Positions 39,817 to 49,263 of a stretch of 64,000 nt of DNA are shown here, piece after piece. The translations under genes and the position numbers were made by a program. Source of the DNA: Chlamydia serpentis (GTDB taxonomy: Bacteria > Chlamydiota > Chlamydiia > Chlamydiales > Chlamydiaceae); contig NZ_LT993738.1 of the NCBI RefSeq assembly GCF_900239945.1, positions 868,001-932,000 of the forward strand, given 5' to 3'. Numbering within the stretch: position 1 is the stretch's first letter; the number at the start of each line of letters is the position of its first letter. Below the pieces are notes generated by a model. It had not been told where the DNA came from. It was given only the letters and a program-made list of their open reading frames with translations, and searched no databases.

Positions 39817-40767
39817 ATGATTCAAAGATTTGGAGATTCTAAAGATCTTCATAATTGGGCGGAGTCTTGTTGTTATTTTGTAGGTTTAGGAGCTAATGTA
39901 CGAGAGAATTACTCCTCTGGGGATCTAATGGGAGTGGCTCAGGACTTCTGTATACTAGTAACTGATGAAAGCCGCAAAAGACCTATTCTCATTAGTGAAA
40001 GTATATCACTCTTTTTTTCTGAATGCATAAAAACACTACCTATATTAGGTACCCTTGTTGGTATTGGTAGGATGTGTGCTGTATGGGGTGTGAAAGGTGC
40101 TAAGGATTCTATTTGTTTGAAAATCTATCATACCTTCGTTGCTATTCTAGAAATTCTTGGTTTGGGAATACTGATGCTGATTTTAAAAATTCTGGCAGTC
40201 ATTCTTGTTTCACCTTTACTATGTTTTTCTTCTAGTCGTAGTTTTTTATATGAAAAGGATTTGATGCTAGATAAGGATAGCGATTGGGTGCAGGGCAAGT
40301 TCATTATTAAGAGGTTTGAATGTTCCGAGTTTTCTGAGTGGTTGGATTCCACAAGTTACCCTTTAGGTATGGGAGCTCTTTTAGGATGTGCTGAAGATAT
40401 AGAATCAATTGGTGGAAGCTTCTCTTTACTAGAAACTTCATCCAACGACCCAACTATTCCGATTAGCACGTGTAAAGAGGTTCTTGTTGCTTACTTAATA
40501 TCTTCGCTGCCTATTGGGAGCACGCTTGTTGGTATTGGTAGGATGTGTGCTATATGGGGTGTGAAAGATATACAACAGTCCATTGGTTTGAAAATCTATC
40601 ATACCTTCGTTGCTATTCTAGAAATTCTTGGTTTGGGAATACTGATGTTGATTCTAAGGATTTTGCTACTCATTCTTGTCACGCCTTTACTCTGCTTTTC
40701 TTCTGGGCGTGCCTTTTTAGTGAAATGTAAGTTAATAATAACTTTCGAGCCGAAGCCGGAGACGTGA
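39817..40767 (+). CDS. Double-length paralogous membrane protein B (two fused modules)
   Basis: The 316-residue protein starts at ATG 39817 behind AAGGGGG, 37 bases after gene A. Residues 1-150 and 160-316 are each a full copy of the family: MIQRFGDSKDLHNWAES and then FIIKRFECSEFSEWLDS, each with GRMCA(V/I)WGVK and IYHTFVAILEILGLGIL. At the junction GGGCAAGTTCATTATTAAG matches the ribosome-site-plus-start region of the single genes with the ATG lost. So the fusion arose by deletion of an intergenic leader. Four hydrophobic lobes are predicted. Confidence 0.72.
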   Translation: MIQRFGDSKDLHNWAESCCYFVGLGANVRENYSSGDLMGVAQDFCILVTDESRKRPILISESISLFFSECIKTLPILGTLVGIGRMCAVWGVKGAKDSICLKIYHTFVAILEILGLGILMLILKILAVILVSPLLCFSSSRSFLYEKDLMLDKDSDWVQGKFIIKRFECSEFSEWLDSTSYPLGMGALLGCAEDIESIGGSFSLLETSSNDPTIPISTCKEVLVAYLISSLPIGSTLVGIGRMCAIWGVKDIQQSIGLKIYHTFVAILEILGLGILMLILRILLLILVTPLLCFSSGRAFLVKCKLIITFEPKPET

Positions 40768-40769
40768 TA

Positions 40770-41000
40770 AAAAATATTATAAGCGTTTAATTAGTTTAAG
40801 TTTTTATAATTAATTCGTTATAATGTTTGGTTGGACTCAGTTTTTTACGATAAATTCTCACATACTTATAGGTGGGTGCTGAGAAAAACTAAATTAGCCA
40901 CACCAATAGAGATTCCTCTGTATTGTTTCTTTTTATTTTAAGGAAAAGTTTATGATTATTCAGAAGTTCGCAAATTCTCGTGAGCTTCATGCTTGGGGGG
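40770..41000 (+). repeat. Promoter/leader direct repeat, copy 1
   Basis: This segment and 41435-41665 align without gaps at a constant offset of 665 bases and differ at only a few positions. The unit covers an intergenic promoter, a leader of about 120 bases and the first 16 or so codons (MIIQKFANS, ELHAW). Identity falls sharply within the coding part after about residue 16. It marks a recent duplication or conversion of the whole 5' end. Confidence 0.85.
40796..40824 (+). promoter_or_regulatory. Putative promoter of gene C
   Basis: A perfect TATAAT (40819-40824) lies 17 bases after TTAAGT (40796-40801), which matches the -35 box at three positions. Transcription would start near 40831 and give a leader of about 120 bases before ATG 40952. 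The same element precedes gene D. Confidence 0.5.
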
Positions 41001-41398
41001 AGTCATGTTGTTTCTGTCTATATGTAGGAACTATTGCACGAAGGATTGCTCCTGAAGGTGAACGGCTACTACGAGTGGGGGAAGACCTCTCTTTACTAAG
41101 AATTGAACACTGCGACGAAACTTTTCCTATTCTCGTTAGGACAAGTTTGTTGTTTCTTTTTATCCGTTTCTTAGAAGTGTTACCTATATTAAGCATCTTT
41201 GTTGGTGTCGGTAGGATGTGTGCTGTATGGGGTGTGGAAGATACCAAAGATTCTATTTGTTTGAAAATCTATCATACATTGGTTGCTATTCTGGACATTC
41301 TTGGTTTAGGCATTCTAATTTTAGCTCTAACGATTTTGCTAAACATTCTTTACGCGCCTTGCGTATGTTTTTTTCGTAAGCGTACTTGGCACTGGTAA
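40952..41398 (+). CDS. Small paralogous membrane protein C, Inc-like
   Basis: The 148-residue protein starts at ATG 40952 behind AAGGAAAAG. Same plan as gene A: a polar N-terminus (MIIQKFANSRELHAWGESCC), first hydrophobic segment at about 68-90, GRMCAVWGVEDTKDSICLKIYH, then a long hydrophobic segment (LVAILDILGLGILILALTIL) and a short basic tail ending WHW. It is the most diverged copy in the second hydrophobic part. It has its own repeated promoter and leader. Confidence 0.7.
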   Translation: MIIQKFANSRELHAWGESCCFCLYVGTIARRIAPEGERLLRVGEDLSLLRIEHCDETFPILVRTSLLFLFIRFLEVLPILSIFVGVGRMCAVWGVEDTKDSICLKIYHTLVAILDILGLGILILALTILLNILYAPCVCFFRKRTWHW

Positions 41399-41434
41399 CA
41401 GCTTCAGCTCCACAGCAATGATATCTATATTTTT

Positions 41435-41665
41435 AAAAATATTATGCTCGTTTAATTAGTTTAAGTTTTTATAATTAATTCGTTATAATGTTTGGTTGGA
41501 CTTAGTTTTTTACGATAAATTCTCACATGCTTATAGGTGGGTGTTGAGAAAAACTAAATTAGCCACACCAATAGAGATTTCTCTGTATTGTTTCTTTTTA
41601 TTTTAAGGAAAAGTTTATGATTATTCAGAAGTTCGCAAATTCTGATGAGCTTCATGCTTGGGGGC
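41435..41665 (+). repeat. Promoter/leader direct repeat, copy 2
   Basis: Second copy of the 231-base unit at 40770-41000, same length with no insertion or deletion. Substitutions include C-to-T changes in both arms of one possible leader stem (CTCAG/CTGAG in copy 1, CTTAG/TTGAG here), which leave the pairing possible through G-U pairs. Confidence 0.85.
41461..41489 (+). promoter_or_regulatory. Putative promoter of gene D
   Basis: TTAAGT, a 17-base spacer and a perfect TATAAT (41484-41489) repeat the arrangement found before gene C at the expected 665-base offset. The leader to ATG 41617 is again about 120 bases. Confidence 0.5.
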
Positions 41666-42099
41666 GATCACGTTGTCATTTTCTATATGCAGGAGCTCTT
41701 ACACGAGAGCCTAATGCTTGTGGTGGAAAGCTAAAGCAATTGTGCGTAGACCTGGCTGTACTACGGACTGAAATCTCTGACCCAGATAGTATTCTTATTG
41801 GTGAGAGTGTCGGGTTGCTTGGTCTGCGTTTAATTTTGACGCTACCTATTATAAACACCTGTTTTGGGATAGGTAGGATGTGTGCTGTATGGGGTGTGAA
41901 AGATGCCAAGGATTCTATTTGTTTGAAAATCTATCATACATTGATTGCTATTCTAGAAATTCTTGGTTTGGGAATTCTAATGCTGATTTTAAAAATTCTG
42001 TTAGTCATTTTTATTTTACCTTTACTATATTTTTCTTCCGGACGTAATTTTTTAGTGAACCTTGGCCTGATATCAGTTGGTCAACCTGCAAAGCAATGA
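41617..42099 (+). CDS. Small paralogous membrane protein D, Inc-like
   Basis: The 160-residue protein starts at ATG 41617 behind AAGGAAAAG. Its first nine residues equal those of gene C (MIIQKFANS), then the central part differs (RSRCHFLYAGALTREPNACGG), and the C-terminal module returns to the family consensus (GRMCAVWGVKDAKDSICLKIYH, AILEILGLGILMLILKIL). No signal peptide; two hydrophobic lobes. The mosaic of shared ends and a different middle suggests recombination among the copies. Function unknown. Confidence 0.72.
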   Translation: MIIQKFANSDELHAWGRSRCHFLYAGALTREPNACGGKLKQLCVDLAVLRTEISDPDSILIGESVGLLGLRLILTLPIINTCFGIGRMCAVWGVKDAKDSICLKIYHTLIAILEILGLGILMLILKILLVIFILPLLYFSSGRNFLVNLGLISVGQPAKQ

Positions 42100-42189
42100 T
42101 AGCTATAATTTTCAAAATTATTTTTAATTTGAACTTTCAAGGATTTACAGTTAGCAATTAAGAAAAAATAACATAATTCCTAGTAAGGC

Positions 42190-42330
42190 CACGCTCTTTA
42201 TTGTTTCTAGTTTGAAAATTCTAAAGTTGATTGTGAAGATTCTGCTAATCATTTTTTCTGGTGTCTCAGACGCTCATGTCTTATTAGCTCGAATAACTCA
42301 TAGGATAAAATTGCAACCATGCACTTTAAA
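42190..42330 (+). pseudogene. Internally deleted relic of the same family
   Basis: GCTCTTTATTGTTTCTA (about 42193-42209) matches the leader block of the intact genes. It is followed within a few bases by sequence like their last 40 codons (ATTCTAAAGTTGATTGTGAAG, GATTCTGCTAATCATTTT). The start codon and the N-terminal half are gone, so this is a remnant and not a gene. Confidence 0.6.
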
Positions 42331-42376
42331 AGAGAACTTATTTGTTTTGTGCAAGGAAAAAAGCGATCTTGAATGT

Positions 42377-43300
42377 TTATGCTGATTTTTCGTGCTGCAG
42401 AGAGGAAAGGACTAAATCAGCATTGAAGCTAGATCGTACAAAGGGTCCCGAATAGACAAAAAGACCCATTGATTCTCCGATTTGGCGATAATAGTCAAAA
42501 GTTTCTGGTGTAACATAACTTTTAACCGGGATATGCCTATGAGAGGGACGTAGGTATTGACCAATCGTAACAATCCGAACACCTGCTGAGGCTAAATCTT
42601 TGAGCGTTTGCTTGACTTCTGCTTCTGCTTCACCCAATCCTACCATAATACCAGATTTGATTTTGAGATTAGGAAGATATTGTGCAGCCTGTTCTAACAT
42701 AAACATAGACCTTGAATAGGTGGCTTTATGTCGTACTAGAGGAGAGAGTCGCTTTGTAGTTTCGATATTGTGGTTGTAAATAGTAATTCCGGAATCTAAA
42801 AGGGTATGAAGAGCTGAAACATTACCTTGAAAATCAGAGGCGAGAACTTCAGTAGTAGCTTCAGGGAGTTCTTCGCGTAATTTTTGAATTATCTTAGTTA
42901 GGGCTTGTGCCCCACCATCCTTGAGGTCATCACGGGCAACCATAGTGATCACAACATGTTTGAGATTCAACTCTTTAGCAGAGGAAGCAATACGATCTGG
43001 TTCTGTAGGATCTAAAGAGGGCGGACATTTAGAAAACCCAATATTGCAGAAACCACAACGTCGAGTACAGACATCTCCAAGGGCTAAGTATGTAGCTGTT
43101 TTACGAGACCAACATTCAGCTCTATTAGGACAGAGTGCTTCCTCACATACTGTTGGCATTCCCGAGCGTTTTATTGTGGCATCAGTAGCATCAAATATTG
43201 GACCCGAAGGTAATGGCCTTTGTAGCCACTTCGGGAAGCGGCTAGGAAGTTTTTTTCGAACTGTTGATTGATTTATAGTTAAAGTGGCCCTAGATTTCAT
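42377..43300 (-). CDS. lipA: Lipoyl synthase (radical SAM)
   Basis: The 307-residue enzyme inserts two sulfurs into octanoyl groups on lipoyl domains. It has both iron-sulfur motifs: [12 protein letters not shown] (auxiliary cluster) and CTRRCGFC (radical SAM). A VRSSF segment near the C-terminus matches the usual RSSY ligand loop. The start ATG overlaps the lpdA stop by 4 bases, so the two are coupled. The cognate acyltransferase is not in the window. Confidence 0.96.
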   Translation of the reverse strand: MKSRATLTINQSTVRKKLPSRFPKWLQRPLPSGPIFDATDATIKRSGMPTVCEEALCPNRAECWSRKTATYLALGDVCTRRCGFCNIGFSKCPPSLDPTEPDRIASSAKELNLKHVVITMVARDDLKDGGAQALTKIIQKLREELPEATTEVLASDFQGNVSALHTLLDSGITIYNHNIETTKRLSPLVRHKATYSRSMFMLEQAAQYLPNLKIKSGIMVGLGEAEAEVKQTLKDLASAGVRIVTIGQYLRPSHRHIPVKSYVTPETFDYYRQIGESMGLFVYSGPFVRSSFNADLVLSSLQHEKSA

Positions 43301-44682
43301 GACTTAGGAGGAAGATGTAAAGGATGATTGTTGGCTAGTAAAGCGCTTTCAGCCCAAATTTCAGCAAGTGTGGGATGTGCGTGGATTGTTTCATATACAC
43401 AGGGCAAAGTCAGTTCATTACGGATTGCCAGTGTCATCTCTCCAATTAAAGAGGATGCATGAGGTCCGATAACATAGGCTCCAAGAATTTGCTGGGTAAC
43501 CTCATGGCTGACAATCGCAGCAAAACCATCCGCCTCTCCTAGAGCAACAGCTTTCCCAATCGCTTTGAAAGGAAATTTGGTCAGTTTAGCAGGAAGATTT
43601 TGTTGTTGAGCTGCTTGTAAAGATAGACCGACCATCGCAACTTCCGGATTAGTGAAGATCACAGAGGGTACTGCTGAGTAATCCATAGTTTCGTGATACC
43701 CTGCAATATTTTTCCCTGCGATAATCCCTTGGTGGGAAGCTACATGAGCAAGTAGCCATTTTCCTGTAATATCTCCAATAGCATAGATATTAGGAATATT
43801 TGTGCGCATGGTTTCATCAACAGGAATAATACCTCGATCATCACGGATAACCCCGGCATTATCAAGACCTATGCTTGCTGTATTAAATTGTCGACCGATT
43901 GCTACTAAAGCATAATCAAAATTTTCCACTTGTCCATTAATAGTTATATGGACCTGATTTTGAGTCTCCTCTATCGAAGAGATAGATGCTTGTGTGAGAA
44001 CCTTAATTCCCACTTTTTTAAATTTATCGGTTACAGCTTTAGAAATATCGGAGTTATTAATTGCCAGGATATGATCCAGAGCTTCTATAATAGCAATCTC
44101 AACTCCTAGAGTATGAAATAGGGAAGCGAATTCACAACCGATAACGCCGCCACCAATAATAGCGAGCTTTTTAGGTAGAACTGTCAGATCTAAGATTCCT
44201 GTCGAACTTAAGATTCTAGATGAAAAGGGGACACCTGGAAAAGGACGAGGTTCCGATCCCGTAGCTAGAACAATTTGGTTGGCTTTAACTACGGTTGTGT
44301 CTTCTCCAACAATTTTAATTTCCGTAGATGATGTTAGAGATCCTTTGCCTTTTAAAATAGTAATTTTGTTACCGCGGATTAACCCTTCTAAACCTTGGCG
44401 GATTCCTTGAACAACAGTATTCTTTCTTTGCGCCATGGCAGGATAATTGATTGTATAACCGTCAATATGAATACCAAACCGCTCTGCATCGTTAATCTGA
44501 GAGACAAGATTTGCTCCAGCAATAAGTGCTTTTGAAGGAATACATCCACGATTTAGGCAGGTGCCTCCAGCCTGGCTCTCTTCAACAAGAGCTGTACGTA
44601 ATCCTGATTGCGCAGCAGTGATTGCGGCAACATACCCTCCAGGTCCCGCGCCAATAACAACACAGTCAAACTCTTGGATCAT
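43297..44682 (-). CDS. lpdA: Dihydrolipoamide dehydrogenase
   Basis: The 461-residue flavoprotein regenerates lipoamide in 2-oxoacid dehydrogenase complexes. Seen: the FAD dinucleotide fold GAGPGG (11-16), redox-active Cys pair in [13 protein letters not shown] (Cys 42 and 47), the NAD fold [11 protein letters not shown], the FAD motif IYAIGDITG and the catalytic His/Glu in [10 protein letters not shown]. It lies upstream of lipA, which modifies the same complexes' lipoyl domains. Confidence 0.97.
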   Translation of the reverse strand: MIQEFDCVVIGAGPGGYVAAITAAQSGLRTALVEESQAGGTCLNRGCIPSKALIAGANLVSQINDAERFGIHIDGYTINYPAMAQRKNTVVQGIRQGLEGLIRGNKITILKGKGSLTSSTEIKIVGEDTTVVKANQIVLATGSEPRPFPGVPFSSRILSSTGILDLTVLPKKLAIIGGGVIGCEFASLFHTLGVEIAIIEALDHILAINNSDISKAVTDKFKKVGIKVLTQASISSIEETQNQVHITINGQVENFDYALVAIGRQFNTASIGLDNAGVIRDDRGIIPVDETMRTNIPNIYAIGDITGKWLLAHVASHQGIIAGKNIAGYHETMDYSAVPSVIFTNPEVAMVGLSLQAAQQQNLPAKLTKFPFKAIGKAVALGEADGFAAIVSHEVTQQILGAYVIGPHASSLIGEMTLAIRNELTLPCVYETIHAHPTLAEIWAESALLANNHPLHLPPKS

Positions 44683-45096
44683 ATTTTTATTCTCACTTTA
44701 TGCAGGATGCCAAAAAAGAATCATCTTCGTAAACGCATATGCTTTATTCAGAAGAAGAGCTTATACTTATTCTAGACTTAAAGATTAATTTTCAGCATTG
44801 CTTTTTTCTTTGTTGATCTTGTGTTCAAGACTGAATATCTGTTTCAAAAAAAGCAAGAGCTATCTCGGTAAATATTGTTTTCTTTTTTAATATTGAAAAG
44901 TATACTTACGATAATGGCATTTTGGCGATGTAAGACGTCGTGATTTCCTATTTTATAGACGAGTTCTTTACAAGGTTGTCAAATGCATTGGTTTATAGGA
45001 GAATGCCATAACTATAACTCTATAGAGGTATAGTATAGCAATGATAGGGAAAAATTTCTGTTCCCTCATGATCAAGAAAAAAAGTGAAAGACGCCT
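44683..45096. other. Divergent intergenic region, no gene seen
   Basis: About 410 AT-rich bases separate lpdA (minus) from the zinc-ribbon gene (plus). Both need promoters here. I see no open frame with coding character, no tRNA-like fold and no long hairpin. Confidence 0.5.
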
Positions 45097-45561
45097 ATGC
45101 CATTTGCTAAAGAAACTGGAATGCAAAGGACTTGTTGGAAGTGTGAAGGTAGTGTATCTATGCACGTGCCTCAATGTCCTTATTGCAGCGCCTTTCTTCA
45201 GGACCCGCCAGTATCTTCAGGAGGATTCTCCTCTTGCCATATTTCTTTTCCAGAAGGTGCCTCTAAAGAAGAGGCAGAAGATCTATTTGCTGTTTCTTCG
45301 GAAGACTGGGAAGCTGTTCTCAGTGATCAGAACACTGCTCAGGAATCTAGGAAGCAAGAAGTCCCTGAATGGACATGGCTACAATCTTGGCCTTTTATAG
45401 CTTTATTTGTAGGGATAGGCTTACTAGCATTTGCTTTTCTTATTTTGCTCTTTGCTACAGATAACGGTTTGGTTTTAACTTGGCCTAAACATCGAGCATA
45501 CATTTATGGCCTAGTGGGTGCCTTAGTCGCTTATTTCGGATATCGTAAGGTTTCGCCCTGA
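45097..45561 (+). CDS. Zinc-ribbon membrane protein (CT556 family)
   Basis: The 154-residue protein has an N-terminal CWKC ... CPYC pair (residues about 13-31) that forms a probable zinc ribbon, then an acidic linker and two hydrophobic segments near the C-terminus (FIALFVGIGLLAFAFLILLF and YIYGLVGALVAYFGY). It is therefore likely an inner-membrane protein with a cytoplasmic metal-binding head. ATG 45121 is a second possible start. No function is known to me. Confidence 0.72.
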   Translation: MPFAKETGMQRTCWKCEGSVSMHVPQCPYCSAFLQDPPVSSGGFSSCHISFPEGASKEEAEDLFAVSSEDWEAVLSDQNTAQESRKQEVPEWTWLQSWPFIALFVGIGLLAFAFLILLFATDNGLVLTWPKHRAYIYGLVGALVAYFGYRKVSP

Positions 45562-45595
45562 CAAAAAACAAATCCCATAGAACTTCTTCTGATCC

Positions 45596-48500
45596 CTAAG
45601 GCTCATCAGGAGGTAACTGAATCGACGTTTCGTCGTCTAAAGGAGCTCCCTCACTATCGCTAATTCCACGCTCATCTTTATAGGACAATATCGTTATAAG
45701 ATCCTCGCGATTCAACATATGTAGGATATTAGAATCTTGAGAGGCGATTACTTTATCCAAGAGACGAATCTTTTTCTCGATCAGATAATGGATCCGTTCT
45801 TCAAGGGTATCTTCAGTAATAAGCTTATAGATAAAAACTGTATTTTTTTGCCCGATCCGATGCACACGATCTAGAGCTTGGTTTTCTTTAGCAGGATTCC
45901 ACCAGCGGTCATACATGATGACTACATTGCCTGCAGTCAAATTAATTCCTGTTCCTGCAGCAAGTAGAGAGCCAACAAATACCTGACATTCAGGATCAGT
46001 AGTGAATGTCTCAATTGCTTCCTTACGATTCAGGGACTTCCCCTGAATTGAAGCATATTTCACACCAATTTCTTCAAGATAAAGTGTGATAATACGGATC
46101 ATATGGATGTATTGTGAAAAGACTACAACCTTGTAACCAGAATTTAAGGATTCTTTAAGAAGTTTAGTAAATGCATTCCATTTTCCAGATTCGTAGTTTT
46201 TATATTGATCTGGGTCTTTGAAAAACACCGCTGGGTGGTCGCAAATTTGCTTGAGATGATTGAGAAGAGCAAAAATATGTAGAAAATTGGTATTAGGCTC
46301 TTCTAAAACTTCAAGTTGTTGGATATGACCTTTCTCTCTTTTTAAGGTAGCTACGTATAATTTTTCCTGATCGGGAGATAGTGAGCAGGAAATGATAGAC
46401 TCTACTTTATCTGGAAGCTCAGGAAGTACCAATTTTTTTGTTCTGCGGAGGATAAAAGGACGAGTCAGTTTTAATAAAAGATCCTGGGAGGGAATAATTT
46501 CTTCAAGTTCTTCAGAACTGCATCGTTTTGTAAATAACTTTTTAAATAAAGCGTCAGAAGGAAGGTAGTTCGGTAAGATAATATCCAGAAGTCCTTTGAA
46601 TTCTAGCAGATTGTTCTCTATTGGAGTTCCTGTAAGACCGAGTTTCATTTGAGCATCTATACGACAAAGAATTTTGTGAATTTGGCTACTCTTATTTTTA
46701 GCCATATGGATCTCATCAAAGACAACAATTGTGAATGCTATTTTGTAAAATTTATCATAGTTTTGCCTTAGGGTGCCGTAAGAAGTGATCAGGATATCTG
46801 CAGGAGGTAAGGAATTAGGTTTATTTGGTCCATGAAAGGCAAAGATACTTACCCCTGGAAGATGATTACTGAGAATATGCTCCCAGTGGGGTAATACACT
46901 TGTTGGACATACAATAAGGAATTTAGGGCGCGCTGATTCTTGTGAGGACTGGAATACGATATCGAGTAAAGCTGTAGCTTGGTGTGTCTTCCCTAGTCCC
47001 ATTTCATCACAAAGAAGTCCTGATAACCTGTGGTTGTATAGAAACCATAACCAGAGCAAACCACTATTTTGATAGGGACGGAGTTTATGATCAGAGGAAA
47101 ACAGATTTTGTGGGATCGGGGGTAGGCATGCTGCTTTTAATTGTGAAAAAAACAGCAGGTCTTCAGGACTGGCTACAGTATCTTCAGTTATGGATAATGG
47201 AGCTAAGGCATCTAACTTGAAAATATCAGTAATGGTTGCTATGACGATGTTTTCAGTAAGCACACATTTCTGTGTAGATAGGAATTGTTGCAAAAATTGA
47301 AAAAGGTTTTGTTTTAGATCTAAAAATCCAGCTTTTGTAAATAAGTATGAAAGCTTGCTTTTCAATCCTTGTAAAGCAACGCCTATGGGAATAGATCCGA
47401 GATCTGTTTTTAGCTCTAGTTGCAAATGTAGAGGAGATGCAGGATGAGGACGTTGAATAGACTTGATTATTAGTTCATAGTTTTGTGGAGGGCATGTCTC
47501 TGGATCTGAGAATACAATGCGGTCATGTTGCGCATATTGTGTAAGAAATTGAGGAACATGTTCAGGGGGAATTGTTCTAGGGAGAGAGCATAGTCCTTGT
47601 AGGGGGGATGGGATCAAAGAAAATCCTATACTTTCACGATAAAGAAACACACCAAATAGCCGACAATGACTTTCCTCTATCCCAACAAAAATAGGTTTTA
47701 ACTCCAGTCCTTTCCCATGAGCTTCCTTATGAACTTCCATAAGCAGGTCTTTTAAATTTGGACAAGCTGAAAAAAATCCAGGAACGCGTCTTAGCGCTGC
47801 ATCATTTGTTATAATGAATCCAGCGACATCTTTGGGTTCTACAATCAGGCCATCTTGAATAGGAAGATCATTTTTTTTTTGTAGAAAGAACCCTTGCTGT
47901 GTGTAGTATGTCCAGGTACCAAAACGTATTTCTATGCATGTAGGATCTCCTACATCATAGTGAAATAATAAAACACCTTGTTCTGTAACGTTATAAGTAA
48001 GATGTCCTTGTGGACGTTCATTTATAAATACTTGGAATCCAGGCTCTTGAATCAAGTGACCCATTTCATTTAAAAAGCCTTCAACTTGTTCAGACTTAAT
48101 GATAAACGACTGTTTTGGAAGCAACATACCTGAAATTTGAATCAGACCTTTCGTAGGACTATAACAGTAATTAGGGTAAATTAAACTTCCGTTGTCTAAA
48201 TCTCCAGGAGTCGTGAGATAAGCAGAAAACATGAAGGAGGCATCGCGTAAAAGTCGGATATCATAGCGTAATCGATATTCTAAGGAGTCATAGCATAGTA
48301 AGGGGAGTAGATGTTCCTTGATTTTGTCATTAAGCAAAGGGATTGCATAAATCGAAAGAGCAATTTCTTGCGAGCTTGGGACAATTGCTTTCAATTTCGA
48401 AACGTACCTTATAGAGCCTACTTTAGTTATCGGATGATCTGCTATGTCTTTTTTACTGACGACAGGACTTAGTCTGAAATTGACTTTCGCTTTGTCTGGA

Positions 48501-49234
48501 AGGACCGTCACATTTGTGATATCAATATCACGACTTAGATTGTTTAAAGAAGTGTGAGCAAATTCAAGTTTAGGAAATATCGTTTCTAATGTAGAAAAAT
48601 CTAGGACTTCTGCTTTGAAAACAAGACCTTTCCATTGTAAGGAAAAGTGAGAGGGAAAGCCCTGAGAATTCTCTTCGACTATAACTTCTGCCCCTTCTTC
48701 ATTAAAGAAAAAGAATTTTTTAGCAATGCGATAAAGAGTTGCTTGTGAAAATGTTTTTTTTGTAGATATCTTAGGCTCTTCAGAAGCATGAATGATCCGA
48801 AGCCACTCTTGGAATGTCTCTTCAGACAAGCACATGATCTCTAGGCTAATTTTGGAAGACTCTAGAGTATAGATCATCTCTCCTAGAGCTTGCAGTGAAA
48901 TGGACTCTAGGAAAAAGTGAGAAAAAATGATATACCAAAAGGAATGATAAAATTTGTAGTGTAGAGGACGCAGTCCTGAACTATCATATACCGCGAAATA
49001 CGCAGTCATAAGGTGCACACAGCACTCACCATCAGGACAACTACAAGAAGCAAAAGTTAGTTTATCAATATCCTGAAACTTTAAGGTGCTTAACCAATAA
49101 CCTTCCGGAGCATCTTCATCAGGAATTCGGATGGTGTAACTATCCTCAGAGAAGTCTACAATGATCTCCTGACGGTGCTTAAGGAGATGTTGCATTGCAT
49201 CCTGTTGAAAGATTGCTAATGCTTCTAAAACCAT
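45596..49234 (-). CDS. SWIM-domain SNF2-family helicase (CT555/Mot1 family)
   Basis: The 1212-residue protein has an N-terminal SWIM zinc motif (CSC at 64-66, with Cys 71/72 and His 74), a long middle region, and a C-terminal SNF2 ATPase. ATPase motifs: DEMGLGKTHQA (Walker A), VVFDEIHMAKN (DEAH-type box), GLTGTPIENN, and RVHRIGQKN (motif VI). It should translocate on DNA and remodel protein-DNA complexes. Chlamydiae encode more than one such protein, and a role in condensed nucleoid remodelling is a guess. It follows brnQ by 29 bases. Confidence 0.93.
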   Translation of the reverse strand: MVLEALAIFQQDAMQHLLKHRQEIIVDFSEDSYTIRIPDEDAPEGYWLSTLKFQDIDKLTFASCSCPDGECCVHLMTAYFAVYDSSGLRPLHYKFYHSFWYIIFSHFFLESISLQALGEMIYTLESSKISLEIMCLSEETFQEWLRIIHASEEPKISTKKTFSQATLYRIAKKFFFFNEEGAEVIVEENSQGFPSHFSLQWKGLVFKAEVLDFSTLETIFPKLEFAHTSLNNLSRDIDITNVTVLPDKAKVNFRLSPVVSKKDIADHPITKVGSIRYVSKLKAIVPSSQEIALSIYAIPLLNDKIKEHLLPLLCYDSLEYRLRYDIRLLRDASFMFSAYLTTPGDLDNGSLIYPNYCYSPTKGLIQISGMLLPKQSFIIKSEQVEGFLNEMGHLIQEPGFQVFINERPQGHLTYNVTEQGVLLFHYDVGDPTCIEIRFGTWTYYTQQGFFLQKKNDLPIQDGLIVEPKDVAGFIITNDAALRRVPGFFSACPNLKDLLMEVHKEAHGKGLELKPIFVGIEESHCRLFGVFLYRESIGFSLIPSPLQGLCSLPRTIPPEHVPQFLTQYAQHDRIVFSDPETCPPQNYELIIKSIQRPHPASPLHLQLELKTDLGSIPIGVALQGLKSKLSYLFTKAGFLDLKQNLFQFLQQFLSTQKCVLTENIVIATITDIFKLDALAPLSITEDTVASPEDLLFFSQLKAACLPPIPQNLFSSDHKLRPYQNSGLLWLWFLYNHRLSGLLCDEMGLGKTHQATALLDIVFQSSQESARPKFLIVCPTSVLPHWEHILSNHLPGVSIFAFHGPNKPNSLPPADILITSYGTLRQNYDKFYKIAFTIVVFDEIHMAKNKSSQIHKILCRIDAQMKLGLTGTPIENNLLEFKGLLDIILPNYLPSDALFKKLFTKRCSSEELEEIIPSQDLLLKLTRPFILRRTKKLVLPELPDKVESIISCSLSPDQEKLYVATLKREKGHIQQLEVLEEPNTNFLHIFALLNHLKQICDHPAVFFKDPDQYKNYESGKWNAFTKLLKESLNSGYKVVVFSQYIHMIRIITLYLEEIGVKYASIQGKSLNRKEAIETFTTDPECQVFVGSLLAAGTGINLTAGNVVIMYDRWWNPAKENQALDRVHRIGQKNTVFIYKLITEDTLEERIHYLIEKKIRLLDKVIASQDSNILHMLNREDLITILSYKDERGISDSEGAPLDDETSIQLPPDEP

Positions 49235-49263
49235 AATATTATGCTAGCAACCCTGTCATTATT

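Noticed and set aside
44683..45096. Possible small RNA or tRNA in the lpdA upstream gap
   Set aside because: No cloverleaf, no paired promoter and terminator, and no long hairpin could be found by eye.
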